This document shows, one piece after another, positions 24,311 to 33,896 of a stretch of DNA of 64,000 nucleotides. Under the pieces are notes generated by a model. It searched no databases. It was not told the origin of the DNA and worked only from the letters and a program-made list of their open reading frames with translations. How positions within the stretch are numbered: position 1 is the stretch's first letter; every line of letters begins with the position of its first letter. The position numbers were made by a program, and so were the translations under genes. Source of the stretch: Amycolatopsis arida (GTDB lineage Bacteria; Actinomycetota; Actinomycetes; Mycobacteriales; Pseudonocardiaceae); assembly GCF_900115565.1 (NCBI RefSeq), contig NZ_FOWW01000003.1, positions 248,001-312,000 of the forward strand. The letters are read 5' to 3'.

Positions 24311-24787
24311 GTGTCCCCGTCCCCGCCCGCCACCCGCCGCGCCACCGCGTTGGGCGCCGTCCTCGGTGTCCTCGGTGTCCTCGGTGTCCTCGGTGTCGCC
24401 GCGGCCGGCTGCGCGGCCCCGCCGCGCGTCGACTCCGACCGGGACCGGATCGCCCGGTACTTCGCGGCGTTCAACACGGCCGCCGCCGAGGGCGCGGACG
24501 CCCAGCGGGAGTTCCTCCGCCGCACGCAGCACCCGGACTTCACCGACCGGATGTGCGACGCGCCCGGGCTCACCATGCGGGTCTACCCGGCGTTGTCCAC
24601 CCTGCGCCCCGACCCCGAATGGGCGCCGGAAGGCGGCCCTCGGCCCCGTGGCGCGGTGTACGTGGTCGCGGTCTCGTTCACGCTCCGCCGTAACGGCGCC
24701 CTGGTCGGCGAGCAGATCGGAGCACAACGGGTGACGATTCTGGACGGCGTCACCTATGGTTTCGCCCCCTGCCCGAACACTGGGTAG
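24311..24787 (+). CDS. Putative lipoprotein, unknown function
   Basis: The 158-residue precursor starts at GTG 24311. Its signal peptide core is built from the repeat V-L-G (residues about 18-28) and ends in a lipobox A-A-G-C34. The mature part has a helix (RDRIARYFAAFNTAAAEGAD) and a mixed alpha/beta body with two Cys, which resembles an NTF2-like or DUF-type lipoprotein domain without a clear match. It is divergent from the AI-2E gene by 51 bases. Confidence 0.7.
   Translation: MSPSPPATRRATALGAVLGVLGVLGVLGVAAAGCAAPPRVDSDRDRIARYFAAFNTAAAEGADAQREFLRRTQHPDFTDRMCDAPGLTMRVYPALSTLRPDPEWAPEGGPRPRGAVYVVAVSFTLRRNGALVGEQIGAQRVTILDGVTYGFAPCPNTG
24359..24394. repeat. 9-bp microsatellite in a signal peptide
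   Basis: gtcctcggt is repeated four times exactly, encoding V-L-G three-residue units in the hydrophobic core of the lipoprotein signal. Slippage in steps of 9 bases would lengthen or shorten the core by three residues without a frameshift. Confidence 0.9.
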
Positions 24788-24882
24788 TCGGCTCGGCGGC
24801 CGCCGTCTCGATTGAGCGATATTCACCTTCTCCGCGTCCCTGCGGCTCAAGAACGCCCTCTTTCCAGACGAAGGGACTGTGG

Positions 24883-25590
24883 GTGACGGAGGTGAGGGCG
24901 GTGTCACAGGAGAGCCTGACGTGCGCGGCGGACGCCGACCCGCTCGCCGTGCACGAGTCGGCCGCACGGGTGTTCGCCGCACGGGGCGAGTGGCGACGTG
25001 CCTACGAGCACCTCCGCAGCGCGCTGGACCTCGACGTGCTGACCGCCAGCTACAACCGCCGGTACCTGGACCGCCGGCTGGCGGAGCTGCGCGACGCGCA
25101 CCCGCCGGCGGTCGCGCTGGTGGACCTCGACCTGTTCAAGAGCGTGAACGACACGTTCGGGCACGAGGTGGGCGACCAGGTGCTGCGCGAGGTCGTGCGG
25201 CTGCTGCGGTGGAGCCTCCCCGCCGGCGGCTTCTGTGCCCGCTACGGCGGCGAGGAGTTCGTGCTGGTGCTGCCCGCCGTGGGCGCCGGCGCGGCGGTGG
25301 CGCTCGCCGAGCGGGCCCGGCTGCGGGTGGCCGAGCACCCGTGGGAGCGGCTGCGGCCCGGGCTCGCCGTCACCGTCAGCATCGGCGTGGCGCACCGCCC
25401 CACCCGGCCCCGGGATGTCAGCGCGCAGCTGCGGGAGGCGGACGACCTGCTCTACTTGGCGAAGCGGGCCGGCCGGAACCGGGTGGCATACCGACAGTAC
25501 GGAACTGTCCGTGTCGTCCGTACTGTCCGTAGCGCCGAATGGGTGACTACTCGTAACGAGGGCAGTCTGACCTCACTCGAACGTGGCTAA
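24883..25590 (+). CDS. Free-standing diguanylate cyclase (GGDEF)
   Basis: The 235-residue protein makes cyclic di-GMP from two GTP. The metal-binding Asp lies in VDLDLFKSVNDTFGHEVGD (about 80-98), and the active loop reads GGEEF (122-126). The RxxD inhibitory site that normally precedes it is absent (PAGGFCARYGGEEF), so product inhibition is probably weak. There is no sensor domain, only ~50 helical residues at the N-terminus. GTG 24883 has aaggga upstream. The C-terminal tail after residue 205 looks unstructured. RsiG at 43.9 kb is a possible c-di-GMP reader. Confidence 0.92.
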   Translation: MTEVRAVSQESLTCAADADPLAVHESAARVFAARGEWRRAYEHLRSALDLDVLTASYNRRYLDRRLAELRDAHPPAVALVDLDLFKSVNDTFGHEVGDQVLREVVRLLRWSLPAGGFCARYGGEEFVLVLPAVGAGAAVALAERARLRVAEHPWERLRPGLAVTVSIGVAHRPTRPRDVSAQLREADDLLYLAKRAGRNRVAYRQYGTVRVVRTVRSAEWVTTRNEGSLTSLERG

Positions 25591-25763
25591 TCTGGCCTAT
25601 TGAACAACGCTGTGTAAAAAAAGTCACGGGATGGTGTCGTCACGAACGGCGGGTATCCGTACGATAACGAACGCCGCCTCACCGGCGATCCAGATGCAGA
25701 GCGACACCAGGGATCATCCCCGCGGCGGTCGCTGCCGCCGTCACGAGCACGAAGGGAGACTCG

Positions 25764-28175
25764 GTGCCAGACGACCCCGGCGCTTCCGGTACCGGCTCCC
25801 GCGGCAGACGGCGCCGCTCCATGGACACGCACGGTGGCATCAGCGTGTCCGAGGTGATGGCGCGGCACACCGGCCAGCAGGCCAGGCCCGGCGCGCAACC
25901 CGGATCCCGGTCGCCCCGGGGCGGAGCGCACGCCCAACCCGCCCCACCCCCCGTGAAACCGGCGAAGCCCCAGCCGCCGCAGGTGAAGCCGCCACGGGCG
26001 GCAGAGCCGCCGCGGGCCCCGCAGCCGCGGCGGCCGGCGAACACCCGCCGGGACGAGGCGCTCGGCCAGCGCCGGGAACCCGGCCCGCAGGCACCGCGCG
26101 TCCCGCCCCGCGGACCGGCGGTACCCGGGGCCGCCGCGGAGCCGCCACGACGGGCGCCGGAGCCACCGCGGGGCACACCCGAACCGCAACGGATGGCGCG
26201 ACTCCGGGATCCCGGCACGCCGCGGGTCAACGGCATGCCGCGCCCGACCGGCGCGGCGCCGGTACCACCGGTCAACGACACACCGCGGACCACCGGCGGT
26301 CACCGGCGCCCGGCTCCCGTCAACGGGACGCCACAGACCAGCGGTGGGCACCGGGTCCCCGACGGGACCAGGGTGGCCGGCACGCCACAGACCAGTGGCG
26401 GCCATCGGGTCCCGGACGCGACCAGGGTCCCCGGCACGCCGCAGCACAGCGGCGGGCACCGGGTGCCCGACGCTCCCCGGAGCCGCGCGAGCGCGCCGCC
26501 CACCACCGGCGCGCACCGCACTCCCGACGCCCCGACCAGGACCACCGCCGCACCCCCGCCGGCCGGGGGAGACCGGCTACCCCGCACCCCGCCGGGCGCC
26601 GCGCGGGACGACGCGGAGTCGACGAGGCAGGTGCCGCCCGCGGCGGGCCGCCCTTCGGGCCCGTCCGACCCCGTCGCGGACCCGGCCAGGAAGCCCGCCG
26701 AGCGCCGACAGCCGAGGCGGCCGTCCCCACCCGGCGCCCCGCCCCGCCCGCGCCGGGCCCCCGCGCGGCCTCCGGTGTCGCTCGAGGACCAGCTGACGAT
26801 GACCGACCAGCTGGAGCCGATCGACGAGAGCACCCGGTACCGGCGCAAGATCGACGAGACGCTGGCCCGCTTCTCGGCGGCGCACGACGAGCTCGCCGCG
26901 GAGGAGCGCCAGCGCGAGGAGCGGCGGCGGCGCCTGGCCGCGCGGCCGGTGCAACTGCTCGAGCAGACCAGGACGAAGCTGCAGCGGGTCGTGCTGCCGC
27001 TGGTCGGGGACAAGGAGCCCGAGGGCGCCGCCGAGGAGGGCGAGGCGCCGGCCGACGAGCCGGATCCCACCGCGAAGGCACCGCGCACCCGGCTGCAGGA
27101 GAAGAAGCAGCGGCGCAGCGAGCGGTCGGTGCTGGTCGCGCGGATCGCCGCGGCCGTGCTGGCCGGGCTGGTCTTCCTGGCCACCGGGGTGGCGTGGGGC
27201 GCGATGACCTGGTTCGACGGGAAGTTCAACCAGATCGCCGCGCTGGACGAGAACTCGGCGGACATCCGCAACGCCGCCGGGCAGACCGGGGACGAGAACT
27301 TCCTGATCGTCGGCTCGGACATCCGGGAGGGCGCGGCCGCCGAGGAGGGTGTCGGGGACGCCGACGGCGTGCCGGGGGCGCGCGCGGACACCGTGATGAT
27401 CGCGCACATCCCCGCGAACCGGAAGCGCGCGGTGGTGGTGTCGTTCCCGCGGGACCTCGAGGTCGACCGGCCGGAGTGCCAGCGGTGGGACTCGGCAACC
27501 GGCGACTACGGCGAGACCGCGCCGGCGGCCGGCAGGGTGAAGCTCAACTCGGTGTACTCGGTGGGCGGACCGCGCTGCCTGACCAAGCTGGTGCAGCAGA
27601 TGTCCGGGATGCGAATGAACCACTTCGTCGGCCTCGACTTTCACGGCTTCAAGGGCATGGTCGACGCGGTGCACGGCGTGCAGGTGCACGTGGAGCAGCC
27701 GATCGACGACGAGGTGTTGGGCATGGTGGTGGCGGAGACCGGGCCGGTCACGCTGCGCGGCGACCAGGCGCTGAACTACGTGCGGGCGCGGCACGTCAAG
27801 GGCGACCCGACGTCCGACTACGGCCGGATCAAGCGGCAGCAGGAGTTCCTGAAGGCGCTGCTGACCAAGACGATGTCCCGGGACGTGCTGTTCGACCCCG
27901 GCAAGCTCACCGGCTTCATCAACGCCTTCGCCGCCTCGACGTTCGGGGAGAACATCGGCGTCCAGCAGATGCTCACGCTGGCACAGTCGATGCGCGGGAT
28001 GGACCCCGGCACGGTGCGGTTCGAGACGATCCCGACGGTCGGCGAGGCGAACAAGCGGGGCAACGAGGTGCTGCGCAAGGAGAAGGCCGCGGAGCTGTTC
28101 CGCGCGTTGATCGAGAACAGCCCGCTGCCCAGTGACCGGCCGCCGGTGCCGGCGTCGGCGGCGCCGGTGCGCTGA
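25764..28175 (+). CDS. LytR-CpsA-Psr (LCP) family cell-wall ligase with long disordered N-terminus
   Basis: This is an 803-residue protein. Residues 1-350 are cytoplasmic, Pro/Arg-rich and probably disordered, with an 18-residue repeat three times at about 189-242. A charged helical part follows. One membrane helix (about 456-480) precedes an extracellular LCP domain: the GDENFLIVGSD strand, R and D residues in ADTVMIAHI and VVSFPRDLEV, a central Asn-Ser-Val-Tyr, and GDQALNYVRARHV. LCP enzymes transfer polymers such as arabinogalactan from lipid carriers to peptidoglycan. GTG 25764 follows aagggaga. Confidence 0.9.
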   Translation: MPDDPGASGTGSRGRRRRSMDTHGGISVSEVMARHTGQQARPGAQPGSRSPRGGAHAQPAPPPVKPAKPQPPQVKPPRAAEPPRAPQPRRPANTRRDEALGQRREPGPQAPRVPPRGPAVPGAAAEPPRRAPEPPRGTPEPQRMARLRDPGTPRVNGMPRPTGAAPVPPVNDTPRTTGGHRRPAPVNGTPQTSGGHRVPDGTRVAGTPQTSGGHRVPDATRVPGTPQHSGGHRVPDAPRSRASAPPTTGAHRTPDAPTRTTAAPPPAGGDRLPRTPPGAARDDAESTRQVPPAAGRPSGPSDPVADPARKPAERRQPRRPSPPGAPPRPRRAPARPPVSLEDQLTMTDQLEPIDESTRYRRKIDETLARFSAAHDELAAEERQREERRRRLAARPVQLLEQTRTKLQRVVLPLVGDKEPEGAAEEGEAPADEPDPTAKAPRTRLQEKKQRRSERSVLVARIAAAVLAGLVFLATGVAWGAMTWFDGKFNQIAALDENSADIRNAAGQTGDENFLIVGSDIREGAAAEEGVGDADGVPGARADTVMIAHIPANRKRAVVVSFPRDLEVDRPECQRWDSATGDYGETAPAAGRVKLNSVYSVGGPRCLTKLVQQMSGMRMNHFVGLDFHGFKGMVDAVHGVQVHVEQPIDDEVLGMVVAETGPVTLRGDQALNYVRARHVKGDPTSDYGRIKRQQEFLKALLTKTMSRDVLFDPGKLTGFINAFAASTFGENIGVQQMLTLAQSMRGMDPGTVRFETIPTVGEANKRGNEVLRKEKAAELFRALIENSPLPSDRPPVPASAAPVR
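26328..26489. repeat. 54-bp tandem repeat, three units, in the LCP gene
   Basis: Units start at 26328, 26382 and 26436 and encode T-P-Q-x-S-G-G-H-R-V-P-D and a variable half (18 residues per unit). Base changes between units are frequent but mostly keep the protein repeat, which argues for selection on the peptide rather than a recent expansion. Confidence 0.85.
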
Positions 28176-28198
28176 TCGTCGACGTCTCGTCGGCCCCG

Positions 28199-28216
28199 GT
28201 TCACTCCCGGTTCACC
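28199..28216 (+). promoter_or_regulatory. PHO box upstream of phoU
   Basis: GTTCACT (28199-28205) and GTTCACC (28210-28216) are direct repeats with an 11-base period, the format of PhoP binding sites in Streptomyces. They lie 44-61 bases before the phoU ATG. A matching pair lies before pstS at 34021, so phoU and pst probably respond together to phosphate limitation. Confidence 0.7.
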
Positions 28217-28259
28217 GGGGATGCGGCGGCGGACCGACTCGCCGCCGTAGAGTGGCGGC

Positions 28260-28922
28260 ATGCGCGAGGCTTACCACGTCGAACTCGATCAGCTGGCCCA
28301 GAAGCTGGCCGCGATGTCCGCCCAGGTCGCGGACGCCATGGAGCAAGCCACCCAGGCGCTGCTGGGCGCCGACCTCGAACTGGCGGAGCGGGTGATCAGC
28401 GACGACGCCAAGGTGGACGAGGCGCGCGCCGACTGCGAGGAGCAGGCGTACGCGCTGCTGGCGTTGCAGGCGCCGGTGGCGACCGACCTGCGGACGGTGC
28501 TCGCCGCGATCCACGCCGCGGAGAGCCTGGAGCGGATGGGGGATCTGGCGCTGCACGTTGCGAAGGCCGCGCGGCGGCGGCACCCCGACCCGGTGCTGCC
28601 CGAGCAGGTGCGCCCGTACTTCTCCGAGATGGGCAAGATCGCGGTGCGGCTGGCGCGGCAGGCGGAGCAGGTCATCAGGACCAAGGACGTCGAGGCGGCG
28701 CGCAGCCTGGAGACCGACGACGACCAGGTGGACGACATCCACCGGCACCTGTTCACGGTGATCATGGACCGGGACTGGCCGCACGGCGTCGCGGCGGCGG
28801 TGGACATCACGCTGCTCGGGCGGTTCTACGAGCGGTACGCCGACCACGCCGTCTCGGTCGCGCGGCGCGTGGTGTTCGTCGTGACCGGCAAGATGCCCGG
28901 CTACGGCACCGACGACATCTGA
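28260..28922 (+). CDS. phoU: Phosphate-signalling protein PhoU
   Basis: The 220-residue protein consists of two PhoU three-helix bundles. Each has the metal-binding E/DxxxD pattern (DDAKVDEARADCEEQAYALL in the first, ETDDDQVDDIHRHLF in the second). PhoU links the Pst transporter to the PhoR sensor and dampens phosphate-starvation signalling. It faces pstB across a repeat-filled gap of 0.9 kb, and a PHO-box-like site precedes it. Confidence 0.96.
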   Translation: MREAYHVELDQLAQKLAAMSAQVADAMEQATQALLGADLELAERVISDDAKVDEARADCEEQAYALLALQAPVATDLRTVLAAIHAAESLERMGDLALHVAKAARRRHPDPVLPEQVRPYFSEMGKIAVRLARQAEQVIRTKDVEAARSLETDDDQVDDIHRHLFTVIMDRDWPHGVAAAVDITLLGRFYERYADHAVSVARRVVFVVTGKMPGYGTDDI

Positions 28923-28975
28923 CTCGAAGCACCGGCGCGCCCCTTGGCCGCACGCCGACAGCGTCCGAGCCGGCT

Positions 28976-29060
28976 CGAGGGCACGCCGAGTCCGGTTGGC
29001 CGAGGGCACGCCGAGTCCGGTTGGCCGAGGGCACGCCGAGTCCGGTTGGCCGAGGGCACG
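28976..29060. repeat. 25-bp tandem repeat downstream of phoU
   Basis: Units starting at 28976, 29001, 29026 and 29051 share cgagggcacgccgagtccgg and end in ttggc; the last is partial. The three full units are identical, so the array is recent. It begins 54 bases after the phoU stop, and the period of 25 is not coding-compatible. Confidence 0.9.
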
Positions 29061-29145
29061 CGGGGGCCGAGCTCCTGCCCGTGGCCACACCTGCCGTTCG
29101 TCGTTGCCCCTCGGCATTCGCCGCGGTCGGTGGACGTGCCGCTGG

Positions 29146-29250
29146 ACCGCCGTGGTCGGCGGCGCGCTGCTGAGCTGGCTGGAGGACGGCGTCCCGCCCC
29201 GGGCCGAGCTCGCCGGGTGGTTGGTCGACCAGCTCGACGGCGCCCGGCCG
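29146..29250 (+). pseudogene. Possible C-terminal fragment of a TetR-family regulator
   Basis: In one frame the sequence TAVVGGALLSWLEDGVPP, followed by ELAGWLVDQLDGA, resembles the last two helices of TetR-type regulators. No helix-turn-helix, start codon or flanking homology remains. The match is short and from memory, so this is a weak call. Confidence 0.3.
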
Positions 29251-29262
29251 CCGGGCTGCCAC

Positions 29263-29716
29263 GCCGGTGACCGGTGCGCCAGGTCGGCATCCCGTGATCA
29301 CCAGCGGCGAGTACGGACAGGAGCCGACACCGGTCACCTCTCACGCCGCCCGGGACCTGCGATGGCGGCACGGTCGGCGGCAACACGGCGGCCGACCGTG
29401 CCGAACAGCGGCCGCACAACCTTGATAACCTCGGAATCCGCCTCGCGCGCGCGACACCTCTAGAGCATCCCCCACCCGATCCCGGGGGGCGGCCCCACGT
29501 CCAGTCTATCTGCCGCTGTTGCTGGGTCGCGGAGAAAGCGCTTCCAGAAGGGACGTCATCCACATTGCGCGCTGGCTGTGGACAACCTGGCCAGGGCGGT
29601 CTGACCAGGTGTTCCGCGCGCGGAACCACGGTCCCCGACGGAATCTCACTGCCCCTGGCGGGGGCATGGTCCCCACCGTGAAGTTCCGCCGCTCTGGGCG
29701 CGAGGCTCATGAAACC
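29263..29716. other. Gene-free stretch between phoU and pstB
   Basis: Both strands were read. The open frames have shadow-type composition (Arg/Pro-rich, no ribosome sites) and no recognisable domain. A few short C-runs and a less GC-rich patch near 29410-29580 are visible, but I can assign no promoter or RNA gene here. Confidence 0.5.
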
Positions 29717-29832
29717 GACAGGAACTCATGCCCCCACATGGAACTCGCGCCCCAACGTCGAACTCGCACTCCCCGACGTCGAACTCGCCGCCCTGAACGT
29801 GGCTCTCGCCGCGCTGAACGTAGCTCTCGCGT
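29717..29832. repeat. Diverged array of the 19-21-nt repeat family downstream of pstB
   Basis: Units containing gaactc or its variants begin at 29722, 29741, 29760, 29781, 29802 and 29823 (steps of 19, 19, 21, 21 and 21), with a core like gaacgtggctctcgccgc. They match the units in the ABC permease at 9614-9691 on the same strand but are more diverged. The array ends 30 bases from the pstB stop codon. Confidence 0.75.
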
Positions 29833-29861
29833 GGCCTGGGCGGATCCGGGTTCCGGGGAGG

Positions 29862-30638
29862 TCAGCCGAAGCGGCCGGAGATGTAGTCCTCCGTCGCCTT
29901 CTCGTCGGGGTTGGAGAAGATCTTCTCGGTGTCGTTGAGCTCCACGAGCCGGCCGGGCTGGCCCACGCCGGCGAGGTTGAAGAACGCCGTCTGGTCCGAG
30001 ACCCGCGCCGCCTGCTGCATGTTGTGCGTCACGATGACGATCGTGTAGTCCTTCTTCAACTCGCCGATCAGGTCCTCGATCGCCAGCGTCGAGATCGGGT
30101 CGAGCGCCGAGCACGGCTCGTCCATCAGCAGCACGTCCGGGCGCACCGCGATCGCCCGCGCGATGCACAACCGCTGCTGCTGCCCACCGGAGAGGCCGCC
30201 GCCCGGCTTGTGCAGCCGGTCCTTCACCTCGGTCCACAGGTTCGCGCCGCGCAGCGCGCGCTCGGCCACCTCGTCCAGCTTCTTCCTGTTCTTCACCCCG
30301 GCGAGCTTCAGCCCAGCCACCACGTTGTCCCGAATGGACATCGTCGGGAACGGGTTCGGCCGCTGGAACACCATCCCGATGGTCCGGCGCACCTGCACCG
30401 GGTCCACCCCGGCGGCGTAGATGTCCTCACCGTCGAGGAGCACCTGGCCCTCCACGCGCGCACCCGGGATCACCTCGTGCATCCGGTTCAGCGTGCGCAG
30501 CACCGTCGACTTCCCACAGCCGGACGGGCCGATGAAGGCCGTGACACTGCGCGGCGGCACCGACAGCGTCACACCCTCCACGGCGTGGAACTTCCCGTAG
30601 TAGATGTCGACGTCCTTGACATCGATTCGCTTCGCCAT
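29862..30638 (-). CDS. pstB: Phosphate ABC transporter ATPase PstB
   Basis: The 258-residue ATPase energises high-affinity phosphate uptake. Walker A is GPSGCGKST (37-45), followed by a Q-loop in VFQRPNPFP, signature LSGGQQQR (149-156) and Walker B LLMDEP (170-175); the C-terminus has the PstB-typical DYISGRFG. It is last in the pstSCAB operon, 16 bases after pstA. It corresponds to phoT (Rv0820) in the mycobacterial order. Confidence 0.97.
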   Translation of the reverse strand: MAKRIDVKDVDIYYGKFHAVEGVTLSVPPRSVTAFIGPSGCGKSTVLRTLNRMHEVIPGARVEGQVLLDGEDIYAAGVDPVQVRRTIGMVFQRPNPFPTMSIRDNVVAGLKLAGVKNRKKLDEVAERALRGANLWTEVKDRLHKPGGGLSGGQQQRLCIARAIAVRPDVLLMDEPCSALDPISTLAIEDLIGELKKDYTIVIVTHNMQQAARVSDQTAFFNLAGVGQPGRLVELNDTEKIFSNPDEKATEDYISGRFG

Positions 30639-30654
30639 CGCAGCTACCGCCCGC

Positions 30655-31563
30655 TCACTTCGTCTTCACCGCTGTCAGCTTGGACAGCAGGCTCGCCAAC
30701 AGGTTGATGGCCGTGATGATCAGAATCAGGGTGACGGCCGCACCCCACACCCGCGCCTGACCCACGTCGTTCAGCGTGTTCAGCTCCTGCGTCATCAGCA
30801 GCGGCAGCGACGCCATGTTGCCGGAGAACGGGTCGTAGTTGATGAACTGCGCGTACCCGACCAGGATCAGCACCGGCGCCGTCTCACCCATGATCCTGGC
30901 GATCGCGAGCATGATGCCGGTGATGATCCCGGACAGCGCCGTGGGCAGCACGATCTTCGCGATCGTCTTCCACTTCGGGATGCCCAGCGCGTACGACGCC
31001 TCGCGCAGCTCGTCCGGGACGATCTTGAGCATCTCCTCGGCCGAGCGCACCACCAGCGGCAGCATCAGCAGCACCAGCGCCAGCGCCACGGCGAACCCGC
31101 TGCGCGGCAGGCCGAGCGTGGTGATCCACAGCGCGTAGATGAACAGGGCGGCCACAATGGACGGAACACCGGAGAGGATGTCCACGGTGAAGGTGACCGC
31201 CCGCGCCAGCCGGGTGCCCCGGCCGTACTCGACGAGGAAGACGGCCACCATGATGCCGATCGGCACCGCGATCACCGCCGCGATCAGCCCCTGGACCAAC
31301 GTCCCGTAGATCGCGTGGTACACGCCGCCGCCGAACTGCCGGGTGGTCAGCCCGGCGAACGAGTGCGTCCACCACTCCGCGCTCAGCACGTACTCGAAGC
31401 CGCGCTCCAGGACCGTCCACAACAGCCAGACCAGCGGAACGACCGCGACCAGGAAGGCCATGGTCACCAGCACGGTGGCGGCCACGTTCTTCGCCCGCCG
31501 CCCCACGCTCAGGTGCTGGAACGTGGTCGGTGTCGCGGACCGTTCGAGGTCGGTGACAGTCAC
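30655..31563 (-). CDS. pstA: Phosphate ABC transporter permease PstA
   Basis: The 302-residue inner-membrane permease has six helices and the cytoplasmic coupling loop [20 protein letters not shown] followed by a conserved GETAP. The GTG start at 31563 overlaps the pstC stop (GTGA), with an aaggag ribosome site inside pstC. With PstC it forms the phosphate channel. Confidence 0.95.
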   Translation of the reverse strand: MTVTDLERSATPTTFQHLSVGRRAKNVAATVLVTMAFLVAVVPLVWLLWTVLERGFEYVLSAEWWTHSFAGLTTRQFGGGVYHAIYGTLVQGLIAAVIAVPIGIMVAVFLVEYGRGTRLARAVTFTVDILSGVPSIVAALFIYALWITTLGLPRSGFAVALALVLLMLPLVVRSAEEMLKIVPDELREASYALGIPKWKTIAKIVLPTALSGIITGIMLAIARIMGETAPVLILVGYAQFINYDPFSGNMASLPLLMTQELNTLNDVGQARVWGAAVTLILIITAINLLASLLSKLTAVKTK

Positions 31564-32714
31564 TCGTACTCCTTCTTCCCCGCGACGATCGACCGGGCGG
31601 CGGCGTTGACGCCGAAGGTCAGCAGGAACAGCACCAGGCCGGCGGCGATGAACGCGCCGGTCGTGCGCGGGTCGCTGAACTCCGCCGCCGAGCGGGCGAT
31701 CTTCGACGCGATCGTGTCGCCGCCGTCGAAGATGCTCCAGCCGAAGGTGTCGGCCGAGGTGCTCAGGATGACCATCACCGCGATCGTCTCGCCGAGCGCG
31801 CGGCCCAGCCCGAGCATCGAGGCGCTGACGTAGCCGGCCTTGCCGAACGGCAGCACCGTGGTCCGGATGACCTCCCACCGGGTCGCGCCCAGCGCGAGGG
31901 CGCCTTCGACCTGCGCGGTCGGCGTCCGCTGGAACACCTCGCGAGTCACGTTCGTGATGATCGGCAGCAGCATCACCGCGAGCACCACGCCGGCGGTGAA
32001 GATGTTGCCGCCGCCGGCGAATCCGACGTTCCCGGTGGCGAAGAACGGGATGAACGCGAGGTTGTCGTTCAGCCACCGGGCCACCGGGCTCAGCGCCGGC
32101 GCGAGCACCTGGATGCCCCACAGGCCGAAGATGATCGACGGCACCGCGGCGAGCAGGTCGATGATGTAGGAGAACGGCCGGGCCAGGTGCCGCGGCGCGT
32201 ACTGGGTGAGGAACAGCGCGATGCCCAGCGACACCGGCATCGCGATCACCAGCGCGACCACCGACACCATCACGGTGACCGAGACCAGGTCACGGATGCC
32301 GAACGCGAGGTCGGCCACGTCCCCCGTCTGCCACACCGCGCTGGTGAAGAAGTTGGCCTGGTTCAGCCGCAGCGCGGGAATGGCCTGCCACAGCAGAAAG
32401 GCGCCGATCGCGACGATCGACGCCACGATCAGCGCGCCGGACGCGGTGGCGAGCCCGCGGAAGATGCGGTCGCCGGGGCGGTTCACCGTGCCGCCCACCG
32501 GGGCACGGCGCCCCCGGTCGCCGTCGTCACCGGGACTGCCGTATCCGGTCATGGCGGGAGGAACCGGTCCGGTTCCCTCGCTGTCGTTTCGTACCGAAAT
32601 CGGTGCCTCCCGGTGGCCCGTCGCGGTCAGGTCAGGCTCGGGCGCCGACGTGCCCCGCCGCCCACCGGGGTGCCCGGGGGCGGCGGGGCTCGGCGCCGAA
32701 TGGCGTTCGCTCAT
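31560..32714 (-). CDS. pstC: Phosphate ABC transporter permease PstC
   Basis: This is a 384-residue permease with six helices and the coupling loop [20 protein letters not shown] followed by GLGRALGET. Its N-terminal ~80 residues are a hydrophilic, Pro/Gly-rich extension longer than in most PstC proteins. The start may instead be ATG 32552, which would remove 54 of these residues. Neither start has a clear ribosome site. It lies 60 bases after pstS. Confidence 0.93.
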   Translation of the reverse strand: MSERHSAPSPAAPGHPGGRRGTSAPEPDLTATGHREAPISVRNDSEGTGPVPPAMTGYGSPGDDGDRGRRAPVGGTVNRPGDRIFRGLATASGALIVASIVAIGAFLLWQAIPALRLNQANFFTSAVWQTGDVADLAFGIRDLVSVTVMVSVVALVIAMPVSLGIALFLTQYAPRHLARPFSYIIDLLAAVPSIIFGLWGIQVLAPALSPVARWLNDNLAFIPFFATGNVGFAGGGNIFTAGVVLAVMLLPIITNVTREVFQRTPTAQVEGALALGATRWEVIRTTVLPFGKAGYVSASMLGLGRALGETIAVMVILSTSADTFGWSIFDGGDTIASKIARSAAEFSDPRTTGAFIAAGLVLFLLTFGVNAAARSIVAGKKEYE

Positions 32715-32774
32715 TGGCGTCTACCCAGTGTGGTTGTGCCAGTGGAGTGTGCCAGTCGGAGTCCGCATCCGTCC

Positions 32775-33896
32775 TCAGGAGATCGCCTTGATCGCGGTGA
32801 GCAGCCGGTCCTGGAACTCCTGCGGCACCGGGATGTAGCCGGCCGGCTCCAGATTGGCCTGCGCGTCGGTCGCCGCCACGGTCAGGAACGCCTTGACCGC
32901 CTTCGCGGTCTCCGGGTCGTACCCGGCCGAGCACACGATCTCGTAGGTGGCCAGCAGCAGCGGGTAGGAGTTCGGCTCCTTGCTCGCGTACAGCGCGTCC
33001 AGGTCGAGCCGCAGGTCGTTGCCCTCGCCCTCGATGGTCGGGTGCTTCAGCGCGTTGGACGCGGTCTCGGCGGTCAGCTCCACCGGGCCGGCACCGGAGT
33101 CCAGCCGGGCGATCGACAGGCCCTTGTCCTGGGCGAACGACCACTCCACATAGGTGATACCGCCGTCGACGCCGCCCACGGCGTCGGCGACGCCGGCGGA
33201 CTTGTCCTTGCCCTCGCCGACCCCGCCGTGGAAGGTCTTGCCGTCGCCCTGGGTCCACACGTCACCGGCCGCGGCGGACAGGTACTTCTGGAAGTTGTCC
33301 GTGGTGCCCGACTCGTCGCCGCGGTAGAACACGGTGATCTTCTTGTCCGGCAGCGTGGTGCCCGGGTTGACCGCCGCGATGGCCGGGTCGTTCCAGTTCG
33401 TGATGCCGCCGTTGAAGATCTTGGCGACGAGCTCGGGGGTCAGCACGAGCGAGTCGACGCCCTCGAGGTGATAGGCGACGGCCACCGGGCCGAACACCAT
33501 CGGCAGGTTCCAGGCCGGGTTGCCCTGGCAGCGCTCGGCGGCCTTGGCCACCTCGCCCTTCTCCTCGCTCAGCGGCGAGTCGGACCCGCCGATGTCGACC
33601 TGCCCCCCGATGAACTGCTTGACACCGTTACCGGAGCCGGACGCGGTGTAGGCGAGCCGTTGCCCCTCGCAACGCTGGTTGTAGGCCTGGCTGAAGACGT
33701 CCATCGCGCCCTTCTGCGCGCTGGAGCCCTCGGCGACGAGGTTCTCCTTCCCGCCGCACTCGACGTCCGCGGAGCCGGTCGGCGCGGCGGCCTGGCCGGT
33801 GTCCTGCGGCGCGTTCTGGTCGGTACCGCACGCGGACAGCGCGAGGGTCCCGGCCGCCAGCAAGCTGACGAACGCAGCATGCCGCTTGATCTTCAC
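32775..33896 (-). CDS. pstS: Phosphate-binding lipoprotein PstS
   Basis: This is a 373-residue precursor with a lipoprotein signal (lipobox L-S-A-C23). The PBP-like domain has the phosphate-binding residues in EGSSAQKGAM, GSDSPLS and RGDESGTTDNFQ. It captures phosphate at the cell surface and delivers it to PstCA. A cctcc-complement ribosome site (gaggaat) precedes ATG 33896, and a PHO-box-like repeat lies ~125 bases upstream. It is the first gene of pstSCAB. Confidence 0.96.
   Translation of the reverse strand: MKIKRHAAFVSLLAAGTLALSACGTDQNAPQDTGQAAAPTGSADVECGGKENLVAEGSSAQKGAMDVFSQAYNQRCEGQRLAYTASGSGNGVKQFIGGQVDIGGSDSPLSEEKGEVAKAAERCQGNPAWNLPMVFGPVAVAYHLEGVDSLVLTPELVAKIFNGGITNWNDPAIAAVNPGTTLPDKKITVFYRGDESGTTDNFQKYLSAAAGDVWTQGDGKTFHGGVGEGKDKSAGVADAVGGVDGGITYVEWSFAQDKGLSIARLDSGAGPVELTAETASNALKHPTIEGEGNDLRLDLDALYASKEPNSYPLLLATYEIVCSAGYDPETAKAVKAFLTVAATDAQANLEPAGYIPVPQEFQDRLLTAIKAIS

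Noticed and set aside
25501..25535. Repeated ctgtccgt/cgtccgtactgtccgt near the end of the diguanylate cyclase gene
   Set aside because: Too short and irregular to call a repeat element, and inside a coding tail of low complexity.
28976..29060. Possible CRISPR array
   Set aside because: Units are contiguous 25-bp tandem copies without spacers, and no cas genes are present.
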